Under the pieces are notes generated by a model, which saw only the letters and a program-made list of their open reading frames with translations, searched no databases and was not told the DNA's origin. Shown piece after piece: positions 43,601-56,242 of a DNA stretch of 64,000 bases (positions within the stretch are counted from its first letter, which is position 1; the number at the start of each line of letters is the position of its first letter). A program made the translations under genes and the position numbers. The DNA comes from Xenoacremonium recifei (lineage: Eukaryota > Ascomycota > Sordariomycetes > Hypocreales > Nectriaceae): positions 308,158-372,157 of the forward strand of contig WOFQ01000032.1 in the NCBI GenBank assembly GCA_012184525.1, in the 5' to 3' direction.

Positions 43601-46472
43601 GGCCTCGCTAAACGGCGCAGAAAGTGCCAGGTCCAGGGCGTTTGGCGCTAGAGCTTGGGGCGCTCTCGCCTTCGCTTCCTTCTTTGACAACGGCTCTCCT
43701 CAAGGTTTGCGGCCAAGGAACTTCGCGCAGCCAGTCAGGCGCCGCGAGTTGCCAGGCGGAGGCTGGCTTGGGCGTTGGTATCCCATTGCGCTGAGTTAGC
43801 CTCTCGGACGCGGGCCGAAACCACCAACCACAATCGTCTGCCACTAACTGGTAGCAAGCCAAGCTTCGCCATTGAGTCTCCCGCTGCCATTCTTAGAAAT
43901 CCCATCTGTGTAGGACGCGGCGGTCGAAAACCTACGTTGCTCCATCCACCACGATCCTCTGGCACCACCGCCGAGACGATGATCCTGAAGCTTGTCACTG
44001 AGCTGCTCCGACAAGGCCCGTGGAGTTAGGACTTAGGACTTTAGGACGGGATCCAGGATTCCTTGAGCCGGGCAGCAGAGGCGACACCATCCAAGCTCCT
44101 CTCGTGGGATCCATCATGGATGGAGATGTTGTTGCTGTGCCGCTTCCTCATCGTCGCGTCTCTGCCTCGTCCTCGACGCAAGCTCCAGCATCCGGCCCCT
44201 GCGCCGCTTCTCGTCCGCCAGAGCGTCCTCCTCGTCGAAGCAACGAACCCCCTTGTGTTGTCCTCGATGCGGGGGCATCCCTGAGTCAGAACCCAATCGC
44301 GTCCGCACTTGTGAGGGGGCCGCAATCTCTGGCGCTTTTGGGACTTTGGTCGTGAACCCTGCCCGCTCTGCTGCCTCTGTTGGGAAGCAATCTCCCCCTG
44401 CTGGCCCCCCGAGTTGGGACGCTGTGCCGTGCCAGGCTCGCACGCCCCCTCGAACGGCCCCCATTCATCAACGGCGGCTTCTGTCGCGGGTCGCTGCGCG
44501 TTTCGTCTGGCTCTGTAGGGCTGGGTCTAGAACTGGCTGCTGCGGCTGTCAAAACAGGGCGTCAGCGTGCGTGCACAATGGCACCCTTCGAGGGATGGCG
44601 CTGGGCGTGACGATGTGTTTCATGATGGAGGAGCCCCAGCCCTCATCTCTACTCTTGTGAACTGAAATGGGCCGCGATGGAAGAACTTCAGCCTCGACGG
44701 CCGCAATGAGGGATGCCAGATATGCCTACAGTTCGGGCCTTGCCTAAAGTTGACGTCTCGGGAGATTTACATTTGGCAGGAGCTGGGCAGAAGGCCCTCC
44801 TTCCCCTCCAAAGTCCACTGTGATCCCCAACAACTGGCAGTATCCCCTGCCTACCCTATACCACTAGAAGCCAAATTGACGACTCAACAGGGCTGCTTGC
44901 GTGCTTGATCCATGAAGCTATTCAGGGTTTGATCTTCGTCTGTCTGTCTGTTTCCGTCTGGCCATCTTGATCCTACCCTGTCCGTAGAGCATCCTCCGCC
45001 CCCATTGCATTTTCCTATCACAGCCACTCCCCCGATCCGATCCTCCACGCCCTGCCCGCCCAAATATGGGAGCATCGCCTTGGATATTGAAGCAATCCTT
45101 CGAGGCAGATCCTCCCGCCGCTGGCTCGCGGGTTGAAGCCAGCTTCAGCAACATCCGTCAGCACCTACATCCATTATCCATCTGTCAAATCCACGCCGAC
45201 GCCCCTGCCCCCCGTCCGGAATCCTGCGACCACGCGCTTGTGCCCTTGCTGGACACGTTGAGCTTCGCCAATCAATCCTGCGGGCGCGCGGCAACTAGAT
45301 GGGGGCCTCGTCTCGAAATAGACGCTGCTAGATACCTATGCTGGCAAGGCTGGCATGGCATGGCTGCGGAGCGAACAGCGCCCTTCGCTTGTTTATACCA
45401 CCTTCGTCTAGATGTCCGGATTGATACTGCACACACTATAGCAGCGCGGACCAGGATCGAGTGTCCAAAGTCCTATCCTCGAAAACCCCTGCGCCGCCGG
45501 ACTGCGTCTCGAGCCACAAGGTTTCTCGTGGGGTAGATGATCCGAGTCGTGCCTCTGCCAGAGACAAAGTCCGCCGGATAGCCGTGGTTCATGGATCTGG
45601 GTTGACAGACAACTCCGCCGTCCAAAGTTTCAGAGTTGTATTCGTCTACTGGGACGAGTCTAACGAAACGAGTGCCCACTCAACCATTACCCACTGGAGC
45701 TCAGAGGTGTCAGTCAAATCAGGACCATTCCGTTTGCCAGATCAGGACGAATTGCCTAGAGCGAACTCAACTGAAGCTCGAACTTCCTTGGTCTGGCGGG
45801 CCAGGGGGGGAAGCAATGGGTCGAGAGAGGCAAATAGCTCCGCGGAGATGCGATGGGGTTGAGTGAGGGGTGTTGGTGTATAATTCATTTGATACTTCAG
45901 TGATGCACTGACTGATTGATTGAGTCTCACTGATTGATGAGATTATCTCCCGTCAAACTGGCTGACCTAATCCATCTCTCCCGATCTGTCACTGCACCCT
46001 GAGCCTGGGCTTATTTAGAGCCCAGCCCAGCCCAGCCAATGCACGTCAGCAACAGCTCCCGTTCTAGTAAGCCTTCTGGAAGCACGCGTGACAAAGCGCA
46101 TCTCATCTCTCCTCCACGGACAAGCTTGCACCTGACAAAGCTTTCTCGTCCATCAGCTTCATCCAAACCCATTATTAAGCTGCCGCGCGCCAGGAACAGC
46201 ATGTGCTTCCAATCGGGAACGCTGCTTCCGGCCGCCGCCCGATCTCCCCGCCTGGAGGCTTCTCCTTGCGGAAAATCGCGGGGTCGGAGTCCATGGAGCT
46301 GAATAATACACAATTGACGGCGGCCAGAGCGAACCCTCCGAGCAGGCGCTCGCACGTCATACAAAGCTCCCATTGTAAATACTCCAGGTCTCGAATATAA
46401 ACTCACGAGACTGCCATACTTTCGTATTCCACAAATCAGAAGACAAGTAAAAGCTTCCTAAGCAGCTACGCA
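34602..46472. other. 11.9 kb gene desert upstream of the bZIP gene
   Basis: No recognisable protein family, RNA gene or transposon in 11.9 kb. Composition is GC-balanced to GC-rich with C/T-rich tracts, not the AT-rich decay left by repeat-induced mutation. The many open frames (for example 35588-36082 plus, 39161-39724 minus, 43018-43485 plus) have Pro/Arg/Ser/Cys-biased, family-less translations and overlap each other on both strands. Minor repeats: (ACTG)n at 36364-36381, a (GTA)-type run near 36676-36712, and (TGCGG) x5 at 41781-41805. It could be a large regulatory domain, a long leader or non-coding RNA. Confidence 0.6.
41781..41805. repeat. (TGCGG)n microsatellite
   Basis: Five TGCGG units in the gene desert. 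Confidence 0.85.
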
Positions 46473-47320
46473 ATGTCCCGTCCTACTGGCCTCATCGCAT
46501 CCAAGGGCATCGAGCTCCTCACCTGGGGCACGCCCAACGGCTACAAGGCCTCGGTGCTGCTTGAGGAGCTCAAGGAGGCGTACGGCCTGACCTACACCTG
46601 GCAACCCATCAACATTGGTCAGAACATCCAGAAGGAGCCGTGGTTCATCGCGGTCAATCCGAACGGCCGCATCCCTGCTATTGTCGACCATGACAACAAC
46701 GACTTGGGTGTCTTCGAGGGCAATGCTATCCTTAGCTACCTGACGCGCAAATATGACCCTGAGCACAAGTTCTCGTTTGCCGTCGACGATGATGATTACA
46801 CCCGCGCGGAGGCGTGGATTGGCTGGCAGCATGGCGGTCTTGGTCCCATGTAAGTCACGTACCCGTACCGCCAAAAGCAAAGCACGAGACTCACATCCAC
46901 GACAGGCAAGGCCAAGCCAACCACTTCACCCTTTACGCTAAGGAGACCATCCCCTACGGCATCCAGCGCTACGTCGGCGAAACCGAGCGTCTCTACGGCA
47001 TCCTCGACACACGCCTGCGCGACCGCGACTACGTCGTCGGCCCCGGCCGCGGCAAGTACAGCATCGCCGACATCGCACTGCTCGGCTGGGTCAACGGGCT
47101 ACCCAACCTGGGCAACAGCTTCGACCAGTTCCCCTCCGTGAGGGCCTGGCTCGGGCGTCTGCTTGCGCGCCCGGCTGTGCAGAGAGGCATGGCTATCCCG
47201 AGCAAGAGGCCCAGCGGATTGGATGAGCCGGATGCGGAGACGAAGGCGCTGCGGGAGGAGAGGAAGAAGACGGTTGATGCGGCGAAGGCGCAGTATGGGT
47301 ATAAGTATACGTCTCCTTGA
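46473..47320 (+). CDS. Ure2p-like glutathione S-transferase
   Basis: Cytosolic glutathione S-transferase of the Ure2p/YfcG-like class. Exons 46473-46849 and 46906-47320 give 263 residues. The N-terminal thioredoxin-fold domain reads GIELLTWGTPNGYKASVLLE, then PWFIAVNPNGRIPAIVDHDN (cis-Pro) and LGVFEGNAILSYLTRKYD, where the E-[GS]-x-A-I-L segment binds the glutathione glutamyl group. The all-helical C domain has RLYGILDTRLRDRDYVVGPG and the N-capping-type segment YSIADIALLGWV. A TATA-like AATATAAA lies about 75 bases before the start. There is no prion-type Asn-rich extension, so this is an enzyme rather than the Ure2 regulator. Substrates are unknown. Confidence 0.92.
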
Positions 47321-48402
47321 GCATGTTGGGGGGAGATTGGAGCTGAGAGAGGGACACTGCAAAGGCGTAGCAGGTAGATATGGATGATCAATAATGAGCT
47401 ATGTCATATCTTTATTTTGCGAAATGACTGCCCGGGAGGTAAATACCTGGTGTCGAGACGTTGGGATAAAGGTCTGAGTGATGTAAGACGCCAAAGTTGC
47501 CAAGATTACTACTCAACCCGGCTCCATGATCACGACGTCAGCTCTCGTCAGACGGTTTCTACAAGGATGGAAACCCGGTCACATTAGGATTGTTTAAAGC
47601 TGAGACTGTCATATTAATTTCGTTCACGAATATTATCAAGGGTCCTAATAGAAAGCTACTCATGCGAGGCAACCCTTCTCAAGAGAAATAGTTCTGTGTC
47701 CAGTCTTAGCCTACATTCACAACTAACTCCGGTTCATCCAACAAACTCACTCAACACAGCAAGTAGACACGGAAACCCTACTCAAATACATATCATGCTT
47801 TATCTATCGTACCTTCACCAAATCCACTAAAAGAATCGCCGTTTATCACATAATCAAACACCAGATGGATGCAAAACACCGACGCCAGTCCCCCCCGTCT
47901 GAAATTCGAAGCCTACCCCCCAAACGACACCCGCCTCGCATTTTCATACCGTAGCCCAGGTCCCAACTCGAAATAAAAAAAGAGTGAAGCAGAAAATAAA
48001 AGAGATAATACAAATCTGCTCCGTTCAGAGACAGAGGATAGCATGGTCATGAGCCATGGCTAGCAACGCCTCAGGAAGAAGCTGTGCCCAGCCGCCAACG
48101 AACGTGTATGTATATGTTCAATGAGCCGAGCGGATATTATCGCCAGGCTCTCGCGGCAGCGTGGGATGATGAGGTGGGTAGATAGTAGTTGGGTATCGTC
48201 GATGCAGAGTGCTTTTGAATCCCTTTCCGAGCTTTTGTTTCCCCCGCCAAAGCAAATCCGTCCTTCACCAAAGAAAATTAGCCTGTGAAAGCCTGTCTTC
48301 TGAATGCGCGTCATCTTCGAGTTCATCCCCGTCTTGAACGATGGTAAGCCGGAGCCCGTATTCCTTTTGAAGCTTGTCTCCGATTTGGAGTCTGTCCCGA
48401 CT
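47321..48402. other. Intergenic GST to CAF40, convergent
   Basis: About 1.1 kb of 3' flanks of two convergent genes, AT-richer than the surroundings. No gene seen. Confidence 0.6.
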
Positions 48403-49672
48403 CTACAGGGCAGACACGCCGGACTGGTTCTGGTCCACGACGTTGTCCGAGAGGTTGATGAGGAGCTGGGCCAGGCATCGCTTTGTGGCTGCGTCGTCTC
48501 GGAGAACGGAGGAGAAGGTGGCGTCGCGAAGAGGTTCGGGGAGGCATTGACGAAGAGCTTCCCTTGCCCGGGCGTTGTCACTCAAGCTAGTACAAAGGTC
48601 AGTCGGAATGCATCACGAGATATGGAGAGACATAAAACCTACCGAAGGAAGCACCTAACGACATGCTTGAGGAGCCGGGCAGTCTGGGACTCCACGAGCT
48701 GAGCAACCATATTGCTCAGGACAGTCCCAACTGCATAGAATCGCTCATAGGTGGCACATATGTAGTTAAGACCGTTATCATCGAGGAGGATCTTTTGGAC
48801 GATGAAGATGGCCACGGTCTTGCTAAGCTCCGAGCCGGTCTCCATGATGCGGAGGCACAGGGGAATGATCTCCGTAGTGAGGAGGAAGTTGATGACCTCG
48901 GAGGAGTCATTCTTAACCAGCGCTCCGATGACGCCCAGGCTCGTGAGACGGAGGTATTCGAAGGGCCGCGACTTGGACGTCGTGTTGAGAAACGGGTAGA
49001 GGAAGAGAGGAATGTGGGCTGTTCCAAGAAATGTCAGTGAGCGGCCACCTTGTGAAGGTTAGATTCGCATCAACTCACCATTGAGGAAGAGAGTCCTCGT
49101 GTCGTTGTGAGATGCCACGCACTGGAGCAGGGCCAGGGCATTGCAGACTCGGTTTGACGCCGCCGCAGTTAGCTGGGAGGGGTTGAGCAGCGTATAGACG
49201 GAGATGATCTCCTGCAACAGCGAAGTCATGACACCTAGATCATATTTTAGCGATGCGCCCGTGATATCTTCCAAGCCAAGGTCGCCCTACCGAACGAATG
49301 CCATAGAATCAGAGCCAGCTCAGGCACCTGCTCGCGCTTCTTGCTCAGTTCCAACAGCGCCGCCTCGCGCGTCGACTCATTCAGCAGATCCGCGATATAC
49401 GCCATCGTGCGGCGATTGTCCTCCGACACATTATCATGGCCCGGGTCCTGCGCGTGGGCGCTGGCCATGCCCCCAGCGGCGGCGAGACGGTTGTAGTGTT
49501 GCTGCTGTTGCTGCTGGGCCTGTTGCTGCTGTTGGACAACGGACGCGGCGGCGGCGGCAGCGGCGGCCTGCTGCTGCGCATGCTGGTGATGCGCGGGCTG
49601 CTGGTGCATCCAGGCCGCCGAGTCCTGCTGGCCGAACTGGTGGTGGCCGTAGACGTGCGTCGCGTTCATCAT
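48403..49672 (-). CDS. CAF40: CAF40/RCD1/CNOT9 subunit of CCR4-NOT
   Basis: Armadillo-type subunit of the CCR4-NOT deadenylase complex, binding Not1 and RNA-associated proteins. Four exons (49672-49291, 49234-49079, 49018-48643 and 48586-48403) yield 365 residues. The N-terminal 90 residues are low complexity, with Ala and Gln runs from CAG/CTG-type codons. The conserved core starts RTMAYIADLLNESTREAALL. It continues VPELALILWHSFG, ISVYTLLNPSQLTAAASNRV, HIPLFLYPFLNTTSKSRPFE, LRLTSLGVIGALVKNDSSEV and ETGSELSKTVAIFIVQKILL, nearly identical to animal and yeast proteins. The start is taken as the tandem ATGs (MMNATHVYG), because further upstream frame has no ATG. All introns lie in the conserved core and the spliced frame is uninterrupted. 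Confidence 0.97.
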
Positions 49673-50791
49673 CTTGGCGACGTGTGAGGTGGGATACGAT
49701 ATCGATGTAGAGCGAGGGTTCGGAGAGGAGGCCGAGCGGCGCAAGGGAGGTGTCGCTGACGGAACGACCAGATATTGGCGGGTGTTTGTCGAGAAAGCGA
49801 AGCAGTTTGTGCGGGCTGGACCGGGGGAAGGGAGCGGGCTTCTGTTTTATCGTTGGGTTGGCCAGCAGGGTAAAGGTAAGATAGTGGAGGGTTGATAGAG
49901 TTGAGGTTCGAGGATATCTGCGCTCCACCGCCCGTAGCCGCTCAATCAGCAATGACTCGGAGCACGTGCCTGGCCAGGTATCTCCGGTGCGGAGGAGAGT
50001 GGAGGGGTACTTTGAGGGTTGAGTTGGCCAACACAGCTTTTCCGAGGGAGAACCTTTGGGGCCTTAATAATCCAGGCAGGTACTCGGGCAGCAACCACCT
50101 GTCCCTGCCCAGCCAAGTACCGAGACATGCTAAGGAACCCAGATCCATGCTGCATTCTTGAACGATGCTCATAACCTCCTCAAAATATATTCCTCTAGAA
50201 ATGCCTGTATAAAGTCGCAGTCTAGCTTTCACCTGACATGAACACCCCGGTACTTCACCTCCCTCGACTCGACGACACTGTCCGACTATTCCCAAGATCG
50301 ACTAGTACGACCCCGAGTCTTTCTCTGTACAAGTACAATCCCTCCCTACAGCATCTCAACACTGGCCATGTCCAAAACTCAAACGCACGACTCTTCTATT
50401 ACGCTCCGCCGCGCCTCCACCGGCAAAGCCTCCTTTCACTAAAAATACCTAAATAATGTGCACCGAATCAATGCCTAGCCTGTGCCGTGCCGTGCCCTGC
50501 CAATGCCCTCCCTGCTTGTAACGTCACCCCCTTCTTCCTGTCTCAAAACCTCTCTCTGAAAGCGCTCCTATACAAACAAGGTGTTTTCTGAAGTAAAAAA
50601 AAAGAAACAGAGGAAGAGAAAAGAAAGAGGGGGAGTCTGGCCTCCAACCGGCCACTAATACAAAGTATGGAAAGATCCCTCAAGGTTGCATTTCCTTCCG
50701 TTCTACAGGCTTGCTTTTCATCGCCCGTCTATCCGTGATGACGCCTGTGCTATGAAGCCCTGCCTCCCAGTTCTTTCTGGTCGCGAGTCTC
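49673..50791. other. Intergenic CAF40 to KIN1
   Basis: About 1.1 kb; promoter of CAF40 and 3' flank of KIN1, both on the minus strand. No gene supported. Confidence 0.6.
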
Positions 50792-53700
50792 TCACAGTCT
50801 GAGCTCTCCTAGAATATGGTCTGCCATCTCCTTGTATTGCCACGTGTTGCCAGTCATCCGCTTGAACTGGATGCCGTGGAGCGAGAGCAGAGGCACCTTG
50901 ACGATGAAGATCTCAAACTCTATAATCATGCTTCCGCCAAGATCGCTCTGGACGTGCGTGCTCGTCTCCCCGGGAACTCTCTTCGACGGGCCTCCGCCGT
51001 TTCTTCTGGGGATACTATCCACAGATGTTTCCGAGTTCGAGTAGCTGCGATCACGGTCCGAGCGACCTGGTGTCCGAGGTGTCGTGGGCGGCCGATCGAA
51101 GTCTCGATAGTCGTCGCGATCCCTCTCGTCTCCCCGCATGAGACCGCCAAAGCTGAATCGTCTTCGGTGGCCTGGTGTTTGCTGTCCTGGACTGCTGGGA
51201 AGATCCTGGACCTTGTTAAGATCAATACTGGGTATGTGGCGACAGCTGAAGCCGCCCTTGATCTCTGTATATTCCACGTTGAGCTGCTCAAGCACCCTCT
51301 TGATGTCGGCGCGGATTTCTGGTACAGACTTGCCAGACGTCGTCGAGACGCTGAACAGTCCCTTAAGGTAGACGGGTTTGGCGAGTTCTGTGCTGTCCAG
51401 TCGATCTGTCGAGATGCCACTCTGCTCCAGTTCCTGGTCCGTCTCCTCAGGGACGTTGGCCTCCTGAGCTGCCTCCCTCCTCATGCGGCGCTGCTGGATG
51501 CTCTCGCGGCGTGCATGTCCCAGCGACTTAGCCCGCATGCTGACCGAGCGAGTGTGGCCTTGGCTGCGATAGGTGCTGAAAGACTCCTCTGGGAGGACGG
51601 ACTGGTCAGAACCGCTCGTGGCCGGAGGCTGAGCTGCGCGACGCCTCATCTCTGCCGAGTTGACACTCGTGGATCGACCCAGACCACCAGTTCGCCGAGA
51701 ATCCCTACTACCACCGGCGCTCTTAGGCGGGCTAAGCAGCTCGCTGTGCTGCGGTTGGCTGCTGCCAGATCTGAATCGGGACTCGACGGGCTCGTCGCGG
51801 TCACGCCGTCCTCGACGAATACTGAAGCTCTTCCGCGGCGCCGCTGGCGACGTCTCTGGAGGAGGTTGCACCTGGACCATGGGAGGATGCGACCGGTCCT
51901 TATCCAGCCGCTCAGGAACCTCCTTACGCTTGCGAGTGCTGAAACGGCGCAAAAGTCCGGCAGCAGTACCCTCCTTCTTTTGCAGCTGCTCGACCTTGGT
52001 CTCTGGCGGCACAGCAGGGGGAACGGGGAGCTTGGGGTTCTCGGGATCATCTTCACCGTGGGTGCGAGCGCGTGGCCGCGTCCGTCCGCCCGTCGGTTTC
52101 TCGCCAGGCATCTCAAAGGCCGCGGCGTTAGTGTGAGCCTCTTGAGGCTGAGCCAACTCGGGCATCGTCTCGGCCTCTTTCTCCCTCTCTCGCTCACGTT
52201 CTCGCTCACGCTCCCTCTCACGCTCGCGCTGATCTCGCATCTCCTGCTGCTTGCGTTCTTGTTCCTTTTCCCGCTCCCGCTCCTTCTCGCGTTCTCTATC
52301 GCGAGCTCCTGAACCGGGAGGAGAGGCCATATCGGCGCGATCGCGCTCCTGCTTCTCCCGCACCAAGTAGTATATAGATAGAAGAGGGTTCCAGGCATTC
52401 ATGGGGTCGCTGCCAATAGAGAGCGCCTCGGAGCTGGGCCCAGTCAGGGTATCGCGGCTATTGCCTGAGTTCCGACGCTTATAGAAGTCAAATCCAAAAG
52501 GCCGCCTTTTCTCAGCATCCTTGGTGGGCGGTGGCGTCTCTTTCTCGCGCTGATAGAGTTTCACGGCCCTTTGGTATTCTTCAGACTCGATTATCTTATT
52601 CAGGTTGGCTCGAATATGCTCGGGGGAGCCGAAGTTGAAACCTTGCATTCCATGAATGACTTCAGGCTCTAGGGGCGGCGTGAGGGGTTCTCGGACGGGG
52701 AGGTAGTTATCGGGAGGGCCATTAAACCCCTTGACCATCCAGGGATGTGTCATGACCTCTGACATGGGAGCTCTCTGCTTAGGATCGGTGACGAGCATTC
52801 GGGAGAGGAGGTGTTTGCATTCTAGAGACAAGTTAGATCTGGATCAAGCACCAGCTGGACGGGGTTATGGAATATCGGTCTTTTGGGAACGTACCACTGG
52901 AGAGCCAATTGGGATAATCGACAAGACCCTTCTTGATCTTGGCATGAAGCGCGGGCATGCTCTGGTCATCGAAGGGGACCTTGCCACAGACGAGGACGTA
53001 AAGGACGATCCCGAAGCTCCACACGTCGACCTCGGGACCGGTATAGGCACGGGCCTGCAAGAGCTCGGGGGCAGCAAAGTAGAGGCTGCCGCAGAAGGTC
53101 TTGAGGTGGCCGCGGGGGGCGAAGAGATTGCTCAGGCCGAAGTCGATGATCTTGATGTCACCCGTCTTACTGATGAGGATGTTCTCGATCTTGAGGTCTC
53201 GGTGGACAATGCTGTTCCTGTGACAATAGTCCAGGGCACTCGCAATCTGGCGGCTGAACTTGCGGGCCTGCTTCTCTTTGAGCTTGCCATGGGAGATGAT
53301 GTAGTCGAGCATCTGGCCGCCGTTGACATACTCGAAGAGCATGTACCAGTGGTGGTTGGTGCGGACGACATCGCGCATGCCGCAGATGTGAGGGTGATTG
53401 AGGAGGGTGACAATGGCGGCCTCGCGGGAGGTACGAATCTCTTTGGACTGGTCGGCGCGCTCCTTGTCGGCACGGGACTGGTGGCCATCGTCGGTCGAGC
53501 CACGGGGGATGATTTTGCAGGCGACCTGGCGAGGAGAGTTGTTAGGATCGAGGGTCTGGTCTAGGTCTATAGGAGTCGGACTGTACGCACCTGCTCGCTG
53601 CCATCCTCCTTTCGGGCCAGCTTCACCTTGCCCATGCTGCCGGCGCCGATGGTCTTACCGAGGATCCATTTGCCAGACTGCGTCGGGATGATGGTGCGAG

Positions 53701-54469
53701 ACCTGGCATGCTTGGACGTCGAGGCCCGAGGAGGCGCATCCGCAACGCCGCCGTGGACCGCGCCGACGGCCTGGGGGGGAGCGGCAGAGGCGGTGCCATT
53801 GCTGGCCGGGGCTGTGGCCGAGGGCGCCATGTCGTGTTGCTGCTGGGCGAGATGGTGATGGTTGGATCTGGTGCTGCTCCGGCGCTGGGGTTCAGCTGCA
53901 GCGGCGGCGCCCCTTGACGGGGGTTGCGGTTGCGGTGGAGGAGGGCGGTCTCTGCTCGCGCTTCGCTTGGGGTAGCTGGTGGCTAGGTGCGAGGTGTCGT
54001 AGTCATTTTGCGGATCGTGGTAGGGGCGGGCGGCGGCGGCGGCGGCGGCAGAGGACAGGGAGCGGCGATGATGGCTGGAGGCGGTCGAGAGAGTATGCTG
54101 ATGCTGAGGTTGGTGTGTATAAGCAGCGGCGGCGGAGGGGGCGTTGGCGGTTTGCGAGGTCGTGATGGAGGAGGTGGTGGTGGGAGAGACAAGAGAGGCG
54201 GCGGCGGCGGCGGGAGGGGGCGCGCGGGAAGAGCGAGTGGAATAGCTGCGGGACGGGGGCTGCTGATGCTGCTGTTGCCGCTGCTGTTGCTGCTGCTGTT
54301 GCTGTTGTTGCAGGCGCTGGTAGTAGCTGGAGTGGCGCTGTGTCTCTGCCCCAGGCGCTGTTCCAGTTCCCCGGTCTCCAGCTCTCCGCTGTTTGTCAGT
54401 GCTCGCCCTGCTAGACGGTGACTGATCAGCAGAAGTCGGGTAGTAGTACGACGTCGCCTCCGCCCTCAT
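50792..54469 (-). CDS. KIN1: KIN1/PAR-1/MARK-type Ser/Thr protein kinase
   Basis: Polarity kinase of the Kin1/Kin2-PAR-1-MARK group, acting at growing tips and septa in fungi. Exons 54469-53591, 53525-52895 and 52821-50792 give 1179 residues. The first 260 residues are low complexity with Gln, Ala and Pro runs. The kinase domain starts near 270: P loop TIGAGSMGKVKLARK, VACKIIP with the catalytic Lys at about 297, HRDLKIEN at about 401-408, DFGLSN near 421, activation segment LKTFCGSLYFAAPELL. A mixed-charge repeat (RE)n follows further on and is probably a single alpha helix. The C terminus is a KA1 membrane-binding domain (IIEFEIFIVKVPLLSLHGIQ, FKRMTGNTWQYKEMADHIL). The start is the ATG that opens the Tyr-rich tail (MRAEATSYYYP). 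Confidence 0.95.
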
Positions 54470-55348
54470 GATCTCAACTGGATTTTGGCTGTCTCGATGA
54501 TGACAACGGCAGATTGCCGCCCGTCGAAATCCTGCACGGGGACCCGGTCTACCTTAGGCGGTTTGCTTTGTTGGCTGAAGGGGCTGAACCTGAAGGGGCT
54601 GGGCTGCTTCTCCAGCGAGCGCCAGTCAGCTTCTGATGGACCTGATGGATGCGCCTACGAAAACAGCCAAGGATCCATATCCATCCTCCATGCCCGCGAC
54701 GGAGCCCGCCCACTCTCACCTGTCATGATCTCCCTCCCTTGCCAGAGCGAGCGCTATCACCAGCTAACTACTGACCGACCGACCACTACGAATACGGACA
54801 CCCGTCTGGCGCTCTTGAAGCTGCCCTGTCTATCCAGCATTGCCTGCGGGCGTCTGGAGGGCCTGGGTAAGCACCCGTGACGTGGGCGAGGTGTGCGCTG
54901 TGCAGAGGGGACTTCTATCGTGGGCGCTCGGGCTTGGCTGCTGATGATGACCCTGCAGGAGCCCGTCCATTAGATTGTCGCCCGGCTCGCGCAGTTGGAC
55001 GAAGCTGGACGAGAGTACGACGACAATTTGCGATAGCGCGTCACCGAGGCCGGGCAGGGCAGGGCAGGGCAGGGCAGACTTCGTTCCACATCGACGTGTG
55101 CCGTGCCGTCTTCCCTATCGCATCGCCCATGATGGCATCGCTTGCGGGCTGCTGGTGACATCAGCCAATACTCCAGGCGTCTGGAGGTACCTGAATCAAG
55201 GAACCGTTTCCTGCTAGCACTGCGAGCTACCCGCTCACTAGGTACGTTATCTTAGCGGATGGAGTACGACGTGATGAAGCCAGACGTTTTCAGCTCGTAC
55301 CTGTGCTAGCTCAACCGCGGTCTGACATTAGGTAAGCCCTCACCTACT
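54470..55348. other. Upstream region of KIN1, border of the accessory block
   Basis: About 880 bases with a (GGGCA) x5 run at 55052-55077. Promoter of KIN1 expected near 54.5-55.0 kb. No gene seen. Confidence 0.55.
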
Positions 55349-55828
55349 CACGTGATCATGACTCTGGCCGGTCATGTGACAGAGAGAGGAACATCTTGAT
55401 ACAAGCTTGTCCGGAGGGTTTGACATGACCTCTGCCATCAACAGAGTTAATAAAGCGGGAATGCTACCACGGCAACGATCCAAAGTACCTTACTGGTCAC
55501 AAGATACATCCCGAAGAGTCTTCGGGGCGCATCTTCGTGGCGTCTAGGGGGCTGTGGATTGTTGTCGTGGTAGTATTCCCGCTTTGGTAACCCTTTTGAT
55601 GGCACTTCATGTCTAAAACTCTATCCTTGAGCTGCGTATATATAGTTCTAACCTTCCTCTCTCCCTCAATAATGGTTTCCAGAATGATATATCGTCGCCT
55701 CTCAAGATCAACCAGCATTCTCGCCTACCAATTTTGCCGCTGCTTCTCACGCCTTCTCACGCTTTCTCACGAAACCAAGCGCATCTGATCAGCAAAAGCA
55801 CTACTCTATTCAAGAATAACCGTCCGCT
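55349..55828 (+). promoter_or_regulatory. Promoter module A of the Cys-motif tandem family
   Basis: This region matches the flank of copy C (from 58799) in patches. The first is an ACGTGA/GTCATGTGA block followed by GGAACATCTTGATAC and GCTTGTCCGG. Further on are a CTTCGTGGC block and the core at 55611-55644 (GTCTAAAACTCTATCCTTGA then a TATATATA box). The TATA box is about 190 bases before the ATG. Confidence 0.7.
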
Positions 55829-56242
55829 ATGAATCTTTTCTGGATCTCTTGGAGTTATTGTCTCCTTGTATCGTTCACCTGGATGTTCACTAAGGTTCTT
55901 GTGGAGGGAAAACCGCTTCTTCGACCATTCGCTGCTCTTAAAGAGGAAGAGGCAGCACTTCTCGCTTTCCCAGAATGCAGCGATTTCGGCCTGACTTGCT
56001 TTCGATTCTGCATGTTCCACAGTCGATGCTGGGAATGGTTCCTGGAGTGTTGGGCCTCTTTATGTATGTCCATCGCCTGTCGCGCCTTTAAAGAATGGGA
56101 CTGGAGGTTGTTGATGTTTCATCGAGTGAGAAGTATGATATTGTCTCTTTTATTTTGTTGGGCTATCGCGATAGCAATGACCGCTTTGGAAAGCAGCGAA
56201 CTTCGAGAGTCGAAATATGGATCATCAACAAGAGTTGGGTGA
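55829..56242 (+). CDS. Small Cys-motif membrane protein, tandem copy A
   Basis: Intronless, 137 residues, no family that I recognise. An N-terminal hydrophobic segment (ISWSYCLLVSFTWMFTKVLV) is followed by the family core: FPECSDFGLTCFRFCMFHSR then CWEWFL. Cysteine spacing is C-x6-C-x3-C-x5-C. A second hydrophobic span (SMILSLLFCWAIAIAMTA) ends at an LESSEL segment. Aligned with copies C and D it shares the SFTW-x2-TK start of the helix, an E-E-A-x-LA segment before the first Cys, the core, and the T-A-[LI]-E segment. It lacks the LHEWSL...QGRQG tail of the other two and is the most diverged copy. The ATG is genuine and sits about 190 bases after the TATA box, as in copy D. Confidence 0.6.
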   Translation: MNLFWISWSYCLLVSFTWMFTKVLVEGKPLLRPFAALKEEEAALLAFPECSDFGLTCFRFCMFHSRCWEWFLECWASLCMSIACRAFKEWDWRLLMFHRVRSMILSLLFCWAIAIAMTALESSELRESKYGSSTRVG

